Positions 47,301-58,700 of a stretch of DNA of 64,000 bases are shown here, piece by piece. The position numbers were made by a program, and so were the translations under genes. The stretch lies in contig OZ020485.1 of NCBI GenBank assembly GCA_963971405.1, positions 15,810,001 to 15,874,000 of the forward strand, in the 5' to 3' direction. The DNA comes from Psococerastis gibbosa. Lineage: Eukaryota; Arthropoda; Insecta; Psocodea; Psocidae. A model generated the notes under the pieces. That model worked only from the letters and a program-made list of their open reading frames with translations. It searched no databases and was not told the origin of the DNA. Position 1 is the first letter of the stretch. The number at the start of each line of letters is the position of its first letter.

Positions 47301-50300
47301 ATCCCATCAACAACAATGTTAGCCTTAGGGTATTTGGTCTTTGCCATTTCAACAAGTTCCCATAGGTCACCGACCACGTGGTCACCCGTCTCATGTTTTA
47401 AGTTATTTCCACCGACATGAAGTATAATTAGGCGAACTTTGTTGTTGATAGGTTGACACTCAATTTCAGATTTAATTGACAGTATGGTGGCACCTGGCCT
47501 AACGGCAACATATGCCTGTCTCAGACTTATAAACCTATCAGTGTGCCTAAGGAGGGAGCTTCCTATTATAAGAATTTCAGCATCGTCAGGCAGTGGCTTG
47601 CTTGGTTTGCTTGGGGGCTTTTGCCTTGTCGTGGTACACAGTGGACTGATGGCTGGTTGTGAAGTTGGCTTGTGGCTGGTGACTGGTTGTGAGGCTGGTT
47701 TGCGGCTGGTGACTGGCTTGCTACTGGTGACTGGCTGTGAAGTATTTTTTCCCTGAGAGGGTGTCTTCACCTGGGGGTCAGTGGATGTCGCTGCATCTTT
47801 AACACTGCGCTTCCTTGGTACGCGGAAGGGAGCCGTGCCGGATGTCAACTGCTCTATTCTATGCTTTAAAACAGAATTTTCCAGTCTTAGGCGCTGGCAT
47901 TCTTCCTCCAGGTTTTCTAGGGCCATCAAATTGGCCATGTTTGACAGATGTGAATTTTTGGCGCGGTCTCCTCACCTGTAGACTCTCTAGGAATGTGGAC
48001 TGGGGAACTCGTTAAATCGAGGAGACTTATTGATTTATTCATCATGATGTATGTATAGTGGATACGTGTACTATGCGTGCACTTTGCAGTTTGTAATATA
48101 TACTGAGCAGTAGTAAAAAGGTGCAGTAGGAAAGGTCTTGTCAGTTACAATAAGTAACTAAAAGCCTAGTATAGATCAGCTGGTTAGTGCACCGTTGCAC
48201 GTCTTAGCACGTTCCGGTGAGCGGTACAGTTTTATACGCTCAAGTTTCTACAATATTGACCACAATCCCTCAACTGCAATTTCCATGAAAATATACTATG
48301 ATGTTGGGCTTACCGTCCTCCCCACCGTCCAGCAAAACACAAAAAAACACAGATAACTGGGTCCCCTACTACTTGTCAAATTATTAAACTTTGTAACTCA
48401 CGGTAACTTATTTATTTAAAAACTATAAAAACTAACTCCTTATACCGGACGCTCACACTGTCAAAAATTCATTAGTCCGGAATCCAACAGTCCGGAATAA
48501 CCGATAGTTCGGCATCGCTCCGGAAAATTATATTGTATTGATTTCCATATCATTAGAAATAAAGTTTATACTAAACGCCAAAAGTCAAGAAAACAAAAAG
48601 ACATTCGTGACTTTTTTAAATCTAAGTGAAATATGTTTTACAGTACGTGTACATAGGCCTACATTATATGAAATGTAAAATAAACTTTGTTGCACATGTA
48701 TTTGCATACAACGGTACTGTATTTGTAGTTTAATTAATAACCTAATTGTTGTTATAATTACCGCCCGATAGACCGGAATTTTCGGTAGTCCGGCACCGAG
48801 CCTGTCCCGAACGTGCCGGATTATCGGACTTCTACTGTATTTTTACATCAAACTTGCAAGCTTTGATAAATTCATGAAGGATTGAGAATATAGCTAGACA
48901 TCACTCAGGAGTTGCATGTATAAGTTTGTAATTTGTGTAATTAATATAATTTGTTTAATGAACAGCACCGAGCATGCTGAAATTCGTACAGATCATAAAC
49001 AGGTGTTCGAACTTCGAAGATGCCTTCTTCTTTGTTGCAACATGTGAAAGCTATGAAGTGCAACAGAAACAATTTACAATCCGGTGTGCGGAGTCCGGGG
49101 TTACTGTACAAGTAAAAATTTGAAGTGAAGTTTCAGCCATCCATAAATTAAGAAAAAGTTACTACCACATGGTCCTGGCAATATTTTCCATAATAAATAA
49201 TATGTACATAATGAATAGATAATTGTTGGCCTGTTCTTCTTGCAGTGTCCTCGGTCACGTCGTGCCCAATCTCCCGGAACCCATTCTAGGAATTTACCCC
49301 GCCAGCAAATTTGCTGTAACTGCCATGACAGAGACTTTGCGACAGGAGCTGCGTTTCTTGAAGACCAAAATTCGCGTCACTGTAAGTAAACAAGTAACTT
49401 AACATAATTCACTAATCAGGCTTACATTCTTTTTTAGTCCATTGTCTAAGAAGTTGGTCATTTTTTAGTCCTGCGAGATTGAAACATACCGAATTAGTTG
49501 TTGGGGTTCGATCTTTTTAATCTGGTCATAAGCTAATTGCTAATTTGTTGAGTATGTCTGTTGGACAAGGAGTTTTAGTCACTTTTAGAGAAGTCTGTGC
49601 GCATATATCATATTATATGGTCAAGGCCGTAGCTAGAATTTTCTTTCGTCTCATTGGATATTACATAGTAGTTTTTATTTTTCCTCCAAAAATCCGTTTC
49701 TATCAAGAGTCAAGGTGCTTCAAGTGGTATGAAAAATGACCAAAAATGGCTGGTAGCAAAATTATCTTTATTGTCAATTCGGACCAATCTTGTATTGTAT
49801 CTAAACAACCCATAATTATACACCTGGGGCCCACTTCTTCGTGCAACGTAACTGTTTTCCATTCTCTTTCAGTAATTGTTACCTATCTAGGTATTTCAGC
49901 GACTTTGATGAGATGAAAAGTAGCCTCAATGTCATAAAGTTCTCCCTTGTCTATACAATTTTACTTCAGTGTCTGTTTTCAATATTACGTTGAACTGGTA
50001 CATGTCGCTTTATCGATTGTATTTTGGTGTGGGGGACTGGATGGGGGATATATAATTGTGGAGACTATTAGGGAGGCCAAGAGATCAGGCCCGTAAACAG
50101 TAAACATGAGGCCGTGCCCAGGGGGGTAGTCAAAGGGGTCCGGACCCCCCCCCCCCCCGAATTTTTTGTTTGTAAACCTGTATTGTTTGAAGAATTCATT
50201 CATTCATTAATAAATTAGGTACATAAAAAACTTTTGGTCCCCCCCCCCCCGAAATCAAAACCTGGCAAGGCCTTGATAAGCATAATGTATTTGACCTTAT

Positions 50301-50662
50301 TACACTAGATAGAATTGAACTTTCCAGGCGTGCAACATTGAAAAACATACTTGTACTTAAGGATCCCAGTCCTCCTCGAAATATAAAATCCTGGTCTTGC
50401 CAGCAACAGATACAATTTGCTTTTATATATATTTCAGAGCCTAAGCCCAGGTATGGTTCGCACAGAATTCGGCGAAGCGGCCAACGCAGCTATGGAGGAG
50501 CATGAGCGGTTCAACCGCATGGAGAAGCTGAAGACGAACGCAGAAGAACCGCCCGTGCTGGAGGCCCAAGACGTTGCTGACGGGGTTGTGTATTGTCTGT
50601 CGACCCCTCCCCACGTACAAATACACGAGCTCACAATGCGACCCATTGGATCTCTAGCTTAA
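38373..50662 (+). CDS. Short-chain dehydrogenase/reductase, DHRS11-like (SDR gene 1), five exons
   Basis: Exons 38373-38504, 39399-39567, 43801-43930, 49246-49381 and 50438-50662 join with GT-AG sites to a 263-residue protein. Classical SDR features: TGASAGIG at 12-19 binds the dinucleotide; RR at 38-39 suggests NADP(H); D63; NNAG 89-92; N114; S144; Y161-P-A-S-K165 catalytic pair; PG 193-194 then VRTE. It should be a cytosolic NADP-dependent oxidoreductase acting on an alcohol or ketone. Insect relatives include farnesol and 3-ketosteroid dehydrogenases, but the substrate cannot be read from the sequence. The start is in good context (aagATGG). Intron 3 contains an antisense LINE, intron 2 several MITEs. 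Length and motifs are complete, so it is probably functional. ATTAAA at 50676 is a weak polyadenylation candidate. Confidence 0.93.
39688..39981. mobile_element. hAT-like MITE in SDR gene 1 intron 2
   Basis: Ends cagaggcgtaaagtt and aactttacgccccctg. The flanking octamers TGAGCAAC and TGATCAAC match at seven of eight positions. Short relative of 4887-5607, including the G run and cctgggggtctcc block. Confidence 0.85.
40090..40330. repeat. Dispersed repeat R5, degenerate copy
   Basis: It shares tttttatggacgcaggcct, gtttccgaatgag and gacaaactggtt blocks with 17135-17400. Confidence 0.5.
41133..41979 (+). mobile_element. 847-bp TIR element, best complete copy
   Basis: The terminal inverted repeat is gctttccaatttatac at left and ataaattggaaagc at right. 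The interior has a (ctgtcggt)n tract (41261-41330), then the blocks gggctaactcaatttggggg and acggctccaacgatttcttt. No ORF. Other copies: 12427-14801 (split), 23977-24808 (reversed), 972-1086 and about 6535-6600 (fragments), 52270-52605 (degenerate, reversed). Confidence 0.8.
42829..43217. mobile_element. MITE with TTAA target sites (piggyBac-like)
   Basis: Flanked by TTAA at 42825-42828 and 43218-43221. Arms of more than 100 bp are inverted copies (gagggcatgctacgtagaaa versus the strand complement of ttctacgtaacatatcctc). It lies in intron 2 of SDR gene 1, with a decayed relative at about 36270-36430. Confidence 0.8.
44290..45945 (-). pseudogene. CR1-like reverse transcriptase (ORF2, 3' part), frame-broken
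   Basis: The open frame 45945-44542 (467 codons) contains the RT core: [28 protein letters not shown], motif A DLSKAFD, motif [15 protein letters not shown], motif C FADD, then FLGFHLD and a thumb region. It stops inside a (TA)n run at about 44542-44552. The sequence beyond that run encodes the family's usual C-terminal ending (an IKLYNSLP motif) in another frame, to about 44290, so a TA slip broke it. It copies the element's RNA into genomic DNA by target-primed reverse transcription. Homology to CR1/L2 elements is by motif recognition only. Confidence 0.85.
46008..47087 (-). pseudogene. CR1-like apurinic-type endonuclease (ORF2, 5' part)
   Basis: 359 codons with the exonuclease-endonuclease-phosphatase fold motifs: [14 protein letters not shown] (metal-binding Glu), GGDFNVHF, and ADHKAV near the end. 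The frame overlaps ORF1 by 10 nt and lacks an early ATG (it opens with TTG), so the start is unclear. A one-base shift near 46050 separates it from the RT frame, which carries on from about 46060 as [13 protein letters not shown]. In an intact element both would be one protein that nicks the target DNA. Confidence 0.85.
47078..47938 (-). CDS. CR1-like ORF1 with coiled coil and SGNH esterase domain
   Basis: 286 codons from ATG at 47938. Residues about 5-35 form a leucine-rich coiled coil ([20 protein letters not shown]). Residues about 45-115 are a K/S/T/P-rich linker with repeated [10 protein letters not shown]-type units. From about 120 on is an SGNH/GDSL hydrolase-like domain: IIGSSLLRH (Ser), HVGGNN (Gly and Asn), and DGVHLNPDG (Asp and His). 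Esterase ORF1 proteins are known in the CR1 group, where they bind RNA and may aid particle formation or membrane association. The frame is intact. An upstream out-of-frame ATG stretch (from about 48040) may be an original N-terminal part cut off by a frameshift. Confidence 0.8.
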   Translation of the reverse strand: MANLMALENLEEECQRLRLENSVLKHRIEQLTSGTAPFRVPRKRSVKDAATSTDPQVKTPSQGKNTSQPVTSSKPVTSRKPASQPVTSHKPTSQPAISPLCTTTRQKPPSKPSKPLPDDAEILIIGSSLLRHTDRFISLRQAYVAVRPGATILSIKSEIECQPINNKVRLIILHVGGNNLKHETGDHVVGDLWELVEMAKTKYPKANIVVDGIIIRKGLSSHYVNRVNESIRWMTQCHNVSFADPNIVIDESHLGNDGVHLNPDGIRKFAAFLKNSLSLLRNKSWD

Positions 50663-52649
50663 AATGATATGAGCTATTAAATTTTTCAAATTTAACAGCC
50701 CTCTTCTTATTAGTATAGCCTTGTAACCAGTGACGGCTTTGGCCCTGTCAATCGGCTATGACTGTGAATTGAAGAAAAAGAGAAGTGCACCCCCCCCCCC
50801 CTCTTACCTACTTGCCTGAACTAGAGTTGTATATTCAATAATCTAGCATAAGAAAGCATTCGCGAGGAAAGTGTATATAGCCATATTAAAATTATGAAAT
50901 TATACTCTATCCAAAAACGCATAAAAAGTTTTTTTTTACGATGCTACAAACGGTCAGAAATGTGTCCTATGTTTACGAGTATATTATCACTGTTTATTCG
51001 AGATCGGAACATGTCGCAGACATGTCGGTTTTATGCTGACATTGGCTGGTCATTGCATTTTCTTAATTTTTCAATAACTATACTTTTACCAAAATAGTTT
51101 TAAATATTTAAAAATTTAATTTATTAGCCTCTCATATATACTCGTAGTGTTGTCGCCGCATATTGCAGTAAGTTCTTTACAAATGCGCCAATTTTCCTTA
51201 TGGATACGGGGTAAGGGCCGTGATTAGGATACATATTTATGCTGAGGTTATGGTTATAAGGTTAAGGCTATTTGAGGAGGCTGTTTACAAACATGGCCAA
51301 CTCCAAGTTTTAGAATTTTTCAGGAGAGCGGATATTCTGTTGAAAATTGCATTAAGTTTATAGCAAACCCTAGACTTCTCAGCGCTTCTGTGCACAATCT
51401 GGCTGCTTTTGTCACTTTATTTTACAACGTGCAGGTGAACATTAAAATTTTCTGCAAGGTCGGATCAAAACCCCATTTTGAGAGAAAATGGAGTTGGCCA
51501 CGTTTGTAACCAAGCTTCTCATTTATTACTCAAAAGAAACACCGATAAAGAGCATATCATTTTATGGAATAGTCGTACATGACTTAGACTACTACTACCA
51601 GGATTTTTACAGATTGAGATAGAGATAGAATAGCAATACTTACAATACGGCTAAGAAGGCGAAAATTGTTACCATTTTTCAGTAGTAGAAACATTAGAAA
51701 GTTCTGAGTGTTCTCTATTCCTCCTCAATCAGATCAGGGTTGTATGCCTCTATTGCTCTGTAGCCTCTGTCCATTTCTAGTAGGCAATAAGTTTTTCGGC
51801 TTATTATGAGGAATTTGTTAATAAGTATTTATTAATGGCGGCGTATAGGTACCTACCACACCAATGAGCCACTTATTTGTCTTACTCAATAAAATATTAT
51901 TAGTAAGTAGGCCTAGACTGTAAACGAAATATATATGAAACTCAATGAAACAATTAGCAGAGTCCACAGTATGAAGAGGAAGATTTTGTTGCGGTCGTCT
52001 CAAGAACAAATAAATGCGACACCTCCAGTCCCCCCCCTCCTCGTTTCTTGTACAATGTAAGACTTTAGGCAAAGTTTGTTTACATACTCATACCTACTGA
52101 ATGATTGGACCTACACTATATGCATAGATCTTTGTCTGACCTTGAAGACATATCAGTACCGTGTATGCATAATACCGGCACAAGTGAAGAACCTAGTGAA
52201 TCTTTTCAAACTTTCCTATCAATCAATTATTATTATGGGTTTGAGATAGATATATAATGTGTCCAAACAATTGGCCCAGGGTTAAATTTCGGTCGCCTCG
52301 ACTTTCCCTGTCCCAAAGTACTGTATTGATTGATTGGATCACGTTCGCATAGTCTGGAACGGGCAGACCAATATACAATATTACAACAAAGTCATAATGG
52401 CAGGGTATGCAATGTATCTGTGGTATTATTATTATCAGTAATTTCTTTTAATAATAAAAAAAATATTCAAAAACTAACATTTGCTTGGGACAGCAACCTA
52501 TTCGGTTCTGTTACTCTATTTACCACCCAAAACATACCTGAAGTTAGAAAGCATAGATAGAAATGAAAAAGATTTTTTTTAAATTGTTTAATGAAATTTT
52601 AGTCTTTTTCCTACCGCGGTCATATGTTCGAAACAATATAATCCGGGAT

Positions 52650-53060
52650 GATATGCCGTGGTTGTTCATAAAGCGTACTTCCAAACTAGAAGCATTTCAG
52701 ATGTGGTGCTATCGTCGCATGCTACGGATACCTTGGCAAGCCCATGTTACAAACAAATGAGGACGTTCTAACCAGAGTAAGTGAAACAAAAACTCTGGTT
52801 GCATCGATAAGTAAAAGAAGAGCTCACTGGATTGGACATTTGCTTCAACTCGAGAATTTTGTAAGCTTGATCATAGAGGGAACAATAGGAGGCGTCAACC
52901 TACCTGGGCGCCGTATCTGCAGCAAGTTATGGAGGATGTAGGGGCTAATACATATGTAGAGCTGAAGAGGGCGTGCCAGGATCGAGGGGAGTGGAGGCAT
53001 CGATGCCACATGTTGCTGCCAACCAGCCAGCCGGCTGTAACTTCAAGAAGAAGACTTCCA
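52650..53060 (+). pseudogene. LINE reverse transcriptase C-terminal fragment (RTE/Nimb-like)
   Basis: Pieces in three frames give the typical C-terminal region of endonuclease-reverse transcriptases: KLEAFQMWCYRRMLRI, then VTNEDVLTRVSETKTL, KRRAHWIGHLLQLENF, LIIEGTIGG, and QQVMEDVGANTYVEL ... DRGEWRHRCHMLLPTSQP. Frameshifts near 52756 and 52905 leave it dead. It is 5'-truncated and unrelated to the CR1 copy. Confidence 0.8.
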
Positions 53061-54269
53061 AACGTTTTGCCGTGGTTGACATCTTCAGTGGAACTACTTT
53101 AACTTCTAAAATTGTATCTCAGGCTCAGCAACAACTCAGTTGCTCATATGTTGATGAAACGTTTGCAAGTACGCTTGCAGAACACCCACGGCCTATCATC
53201 CAGGTCTTTGTCACATGAATTAATTTTGTCTGACATTTTCTCAGCATGTCACGGGGAGGGGGGGGGACCTCCTTTTTATACACTCCTATCTCATAGCTCA
53301 AGCTTTAAAACAGAAAGCCACATCACTCTTCGTACATTATCAATACTTTCTACAAAGCAAAGGCTTTAAGTTCAAAGATACCGCTATCTAATCAAAATTA
53401 ATAGCGATTGACACTTACAAATTGTTGATGTTTTCATGGGCGTTAAAGTGTAACTTACGTAATAAAATAAAAAGCATTTGAAGCCGTCATTTTAGTGTAG
53501 ACCTACAATGCAAATATAATGTTGAATATAAGCACATTGTTCAGAGAACTTTGGGTGGCTGCCATTATCGCTGATTTGACAAAAAATAGTTGCCTAAATA
53601 TGCATAAGTATTAGAATAAGATTGTTTAATTTAAGCGGATTTTGTTTGGTTGACTATGTATTTTTGGAAATTGTATTGTTTTTTGGACGTGGGTTAGCCA
53701 GTAAAAGACTTTCTAGTCTTAAGTCTCACCCTGTAAATAACAGACAATTTTTTAATATTCTTATTAGATCCGGACAATATTATTTAAATTAATGTACAGT
53801 ACGTAATTTCAGTGGAATTATAATGGTAAACATTGGTAAATGTATTATTGTATTGTAATTGTATTGTTTAATATATGCTCCTTGTCCAGGGAATACTGGG
53901 CGAGGGAAAGAAAGAAGAAAAAATAAAGGTACACATCATACTATATTATAATGCTAAGAAAATGATCGGTTTTTCCTGAATTCTTGATATCTTTGACAGC
54001 TCCACGATTGATATTTCATGATATCCTTGATGTTTACACTTATAAACCTTTTTTATTACGATTGTTCCTTAAGAGAGAGGACCCTTTTACAGTTCACAGG
54101 TCTTATTGTGTTGTCGTGCAACGACGTTGACGAGACGCCGAGCTAGACACATATCCGCTCCTGTTTGTTTTCAATCAGAGGTGACGACCCATCTGTTAAT
54201 TGAATTCACCACTGCATAGTTCCGAACGGTTCTATGTCATGAAACTTTAATACAATCAAGTGCCATGAA

Positions 54270-54518
54270 ATGTACAGTCCACCTGTTCCTGTCGCATACT
54301 CACTAACAGCAAAAAAATGTTGTTCCTCGTCTCAACAAATATTTTCCAATAAAAAAGGGTTGACGGCTGAACGTGAGAACCTTGCTTTAATCAAGCAAAA
54401 AGTTGAAAGTCTACTTCTCTTGACATATGCTCTTTTGGAAATTGAAAATAAAGCGGCGTATGTTGATTTGCTTTTAAGAGCGGGCAAGTTGCCACATAAG
54501 CCTACGGAAAGTTTCTGA
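54270..54518 (+). CDS. Unidentified 82-residue open frame
   Basis: ATG to TGA, 82 codons. The second half (TAERENLALIKQKVESLLLL to about LLRAGKLP) is a long, leucine-rich amphipathic stretch more protein-like than neighbouring frames. No family is recognised, no splice context was established, and it may be transposon debris. Listed only as a candidate. Confidence 0.2.
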   Translation: MYSPPVPVAYSLTAKKCCSSSQQIFSNKKGLTAERENLALIKQKVESLLLLTYALLEIENKAAYVDLLLRAGKLPHKPTESF

Positions 54519-55792
54519 CTGAACACCACAATCACTTGAAGCTTTGAAGTTCATGTAACAATAGTTCCTGTGTTTCAGTGCGGCAATATCCTTTTATATT
54601 ATAGACCTACTCGATCGAAAAAGTTAGTTAATTGATCTTGTTTTTGCTTAGTGCTAAGTGGGTAAAAGGTAAATGTGTATACTTGGTTTTCGGTTTTCTG
54701 CGGCCATTTCAGACTATGAAAATTACAGTGTTGCATACAAATAGGGATTAGGGAATAGAGGAGAATATATGTTTCCTTATTATTATTATTATTATTTGTT
54801 ATAATAAAATTGCTGTAAGATCCACCCTGAGCTCAAGGAACCTATGCTTGCATCTTCTAAGAAAAACTAAGAGAAACCCTGCGCTTGGCAGTCCCTCGAA
54901 GTGGAGAGAGGTCATCTTATAATGTGTCTATATAAAATATATCTAGGCTATATAAAATATATATACCCCTTATTTGCATTCATATCAATGGCGTATTTTT
55001 TTTATCCTGAACAAATGTAGCCTTTACTGTGTATTCATAATGCAGCCATTATTGAAGATGGGTCCTTCTCATCACATTACATGCATTCATGTTCTTTGAG
55101 TTCACGCACCAGCTGGACTCTGGAGAGAAGTACGGGGAAAGACACATTATAAGTTGAACCTTCACTATACTATAGAAGGTAGGGAAGTGTACGGTCTTTC
55201 TCAGTGTCTCTTGGACTTAGAGTAGGCCTATATATTGTATATATCCGTACAAATACCAGAGTACAGTATATACGTCATGGGATGTGGGGGGGGGGTGGGG
55301 ATCTTCTTACAACATTTATTTGAGAGCAATAATAGTAATAAAAAATGGTCATAAATAGGCGTATATATTGCATTGCATTAGCCCTTTGAATGTTTGCTTT
55401 TCGGGGGAGGGGCAGGTGGCAGTTGAATACACAAACCCTCCCTGGCTACGTCCCTACATATTCCCCTTTGTGCATACAGCATTGAAATTTTTTTAATTTG
55501 AAATGAATGTAAAATAAACAAACCGACTATATAATAACCAGAATGACAGTGCAAAGCGAATCCACTTATGCCTCATTACAACGCTTACAATTATTATTTA
55601 TATTTTTTGCTTTTCATTCTCAGGTAGGCTACACAAAAAACCCGTAGATCCGGTACCTAACTCCCAAACTAATAAAACTTCTTATCACGGTGATACGTTG
55701 ATTTCGCAAGGACAAGATAATATAAGCGTTCGTGGTCGGACTTTGGCTACGAATCGGGAATCGGCTCACTCTATTGTTGACCGTCGAGCAGA

Positions 55793-58700
55793 ATGGAGCG
55801 TTGGGTTGGGAAAGTGGCCTTGGTGACCGGGGCAAGTACTGGAATTGGAGCTGCTACCGCTAAGGAACTGGTCAGGCAAGGCATCAAAGTCATTGCCATT
55901 GCTAGGCGTGAGGAGAAGATTCAGGTTAGTAATGTATTATGTCACTAAATCCGTCAGTTCGATTGTTTTTAACTTATGTCATAAGTGCTGGGGGGTGAGC
56001 TGCTACCACTCAAGAAGTGGTCAGGCAGGGCATCAAAGTCTTTGCTATTGCTAGGCGTGAGGGGAAGATTCAGGCTAATATACTGTATTATGTCACTATA
56101 TCCGTCTGCTCGTTTGTTGTCTTATGGCATAAGCACAGGGGGGTGAGCTTCTACCACTCATGAACTGGTCAGGGAAGGTGTCATTGCCATTGCTGGACAT
56201 GAAATAAAAATTTTGGTTAGTGCAATGTTTTAAGCCACTAAATATATGACATAAAGCGCTGGGGTTGGAGCTGCTACCTCTGTAGCTGTAGAACTAGTCA
56301 GGCAGGACATACAGCCATAAAAGCTTGAAAAAAATCATTGAGGCAACTTATTATTATTCATATTATTGTTATAAGCCTACTGCCCATTTTTAGGGCAATA
56401 ACTTTTAATAACTTTCTATATTTTATAATAATATCTGCATCCTTTTCCGATCACAGACATGAAATAAATAAAATGTTGTATCGTCTAAAGCCCTTGGGAA
56501 CCTACAAGTTTATTCGTATAAATGTTAATATATTTAAAAATAAATATATGTAATGTTTATATACAGTACAGGGGAGTACCTACCGACCGAACAAGAAAAA
56601 AAAGCAATATAAGAGGTTTTGCAATGGAATCGAACGTGTGTAGGAAGTAGGCTAGATGATATTGGAAGGTTGTACAATATATTGCATGATATAAATAAAA
56701 AATATATATTTTACAGTATATTGCATAATATTGGCAGTATATTTCACGTCTATGTGTTTATTGTGCCAATTACGCCATTAGACGTACAATATACTGTAAC
56801 ATTGTACAATAAATACGATATGTATATTTCTTTAATATATTATATTTATGCAATTTATCGTAGAACCTTCTCATATCTTCCAGATACGTTCAACATTATA
56901 TTGTACAACATCTCATGTTTGCGCAGTAATATTGCACGTGTATGGCCGGCTGAAAGCCGACATTGCCGGCCATACACATTGAGTCACAATAATATGATCC
57001 AAGCGCGGATCTAGAATGAGACCAAGGAGGGGGCTAAGATTAAATTTCGATTTTTTTTTTAAATAGGGCTGAAATATTGGGGTTTTACGCATTTTCCGAG
57101 CAATAAGGTTTACTATAGGTAATTAATGCAATGGCACAAGGGGTCTCCCCCGGGAGAAAATTTGTGAAAAATAGGACTGAAATAGTGGGTTTTACGCATT
57201 TTGAGGACCCTAATGGGGGGGCAATAGCCCCCATACCCCCCCCCCCCCCGTAGATCTGCGCCTGAAATGATCGTCTTTTTTTTCTTCAAAATGTAAGTTG
57301 CATACAAACAATTTAATAAATGTATCTTTCTCTGGATATGATCGTCTTTCTTTCTTTTTCTCAAAAGGTTGATCGCATTTAAACAATTTAATGAATACGC
57401 ATCTGTCTCTGGATAAGATAATCTTTCTTTCTTTTTTGTCGCATACAAACAATTTAATAAATGTATCTGTCTCTGGATATGATCGTATTTCTTTCTTTTT
57501 CACAAAAGGTTGATCGCATTTAAACAATTTAATGAACACGCATCTGTCTCTGGATAAGATAATCATTCTTTCTTTTTTTTCAAATTGTTTCTCGCATTTA
57601 AACAATTTAAAGAATGTATCTGTCTCAGGATATGATCGTCTTTATTTTTATTAACACAACAGGCAATGTAAGTCCAACTAACCCTTTGTATTACACCATT
57701 GCCATTAACCTTTACATATAGATTCTTAACACAGTTTGGCCGCTTAACGACAGCCTTACACACTTGCCAACTCCCATGAGTCCAGGAAATGTTTGCGTTC
57801 CGTTCCCATTATCTCATGATCATATTCGACGGCTATCTCTAGGCAATACTGTATAGAGATTTGGTTCTTCATGTGTATCACGGTATAATTGAAAAATATC
57901 GGTATCATAGTCACCTAGAAGCGCTTCTCACAATTTTTATTTTTTTATTTTTATAAAAAGATTAATCGCATGCAAACAATTTAATGAATGTATCCGATTG
58001 ACCTCTTCAGTCACCTCTGTAGGTTAGTACCCGTGTTGAGTTACGACACGTTTCCGATCGCATGGCGTGTAAAGACTCGCACAAGTGCAAGCACGTTACC
58101 ATCTGGCCATCGAAGTCGTTCTCCGTCCCTACTCATTTCACATTGAAAACTTAGGTTTGCTTCGTAAAAACATGTCTCGTTACAGTCCGGATATCCATGC
58201 CACAGCTTATAGCGGACGATCGTGACGCCAGTAACGCACTGGAAATTTATCATTGCAGCAAAATGGGTAATTGGAAAATCACAGAGTCAGCTTCAGAAAA
58301 ATTCTGAGACAGGCACGAAGACGAGTGGCACACCGGTGCACGGTTTTCCCCTCAATACGCCTGTTCACCTAATTCTTCTGAAGCAGACTCTGTGGTTGTG
58401 CAACAACCATTCACCAAGCCCATTGGCGCCAATGACAAATTTCTCAGCGCATTAACGGCGTCACGATCGTCTATGTGCACCGATTAACGACCCCCCCCAT
58501 TTCCGCACAATTTTCAACTCCCAAGAATTGATTACGATCGATTAATTATTAGCCAATGCCAATTTTCCAGTTCATTTTATGATATCATATTCTGAAGACA
58601 AAAAAAAAAATCAGATAGGCCTATACAGGTAATGTAATATCTCGCAATTTATATTTAAAATAATTATTCTTCATACACTTAGTATTTATTGCGAGTTTTG

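Larger units (their letters stand above)
44160..48150 (-). mobile_element. CR1-like non-LTR retrotransposon, antisense in SDR gene 1 intron 3
   Basis: It carries ORF1 (47938-47078), endonuclease (47087-46008) and reverse transcriptase (45945-44542), and ends in an A+T-rich repeated tail (ttacattaataataaat units, about 44180-44245). The right boundary in the 5' UTR is uncertain. The copy is nearly complete but carries two frame breaks in ORF2. Confidence 0.85.
50663..55792. other. Region between the two SDR genes
   Basis: It contains C or G runs, a degenerate reversed TIR element (about 52270-52605), a dead RTE-type RT fragment (52650-53060) and a short unidentified frame at 54270. No other gene is recognised. 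Confidence 0.5.

Noticed and set aside
57113-57605. Lys/Arg-rich minus-strand frames (111 and 131 codons)
   Set aside because: They are periodic translations of the minisatellite and the C run.
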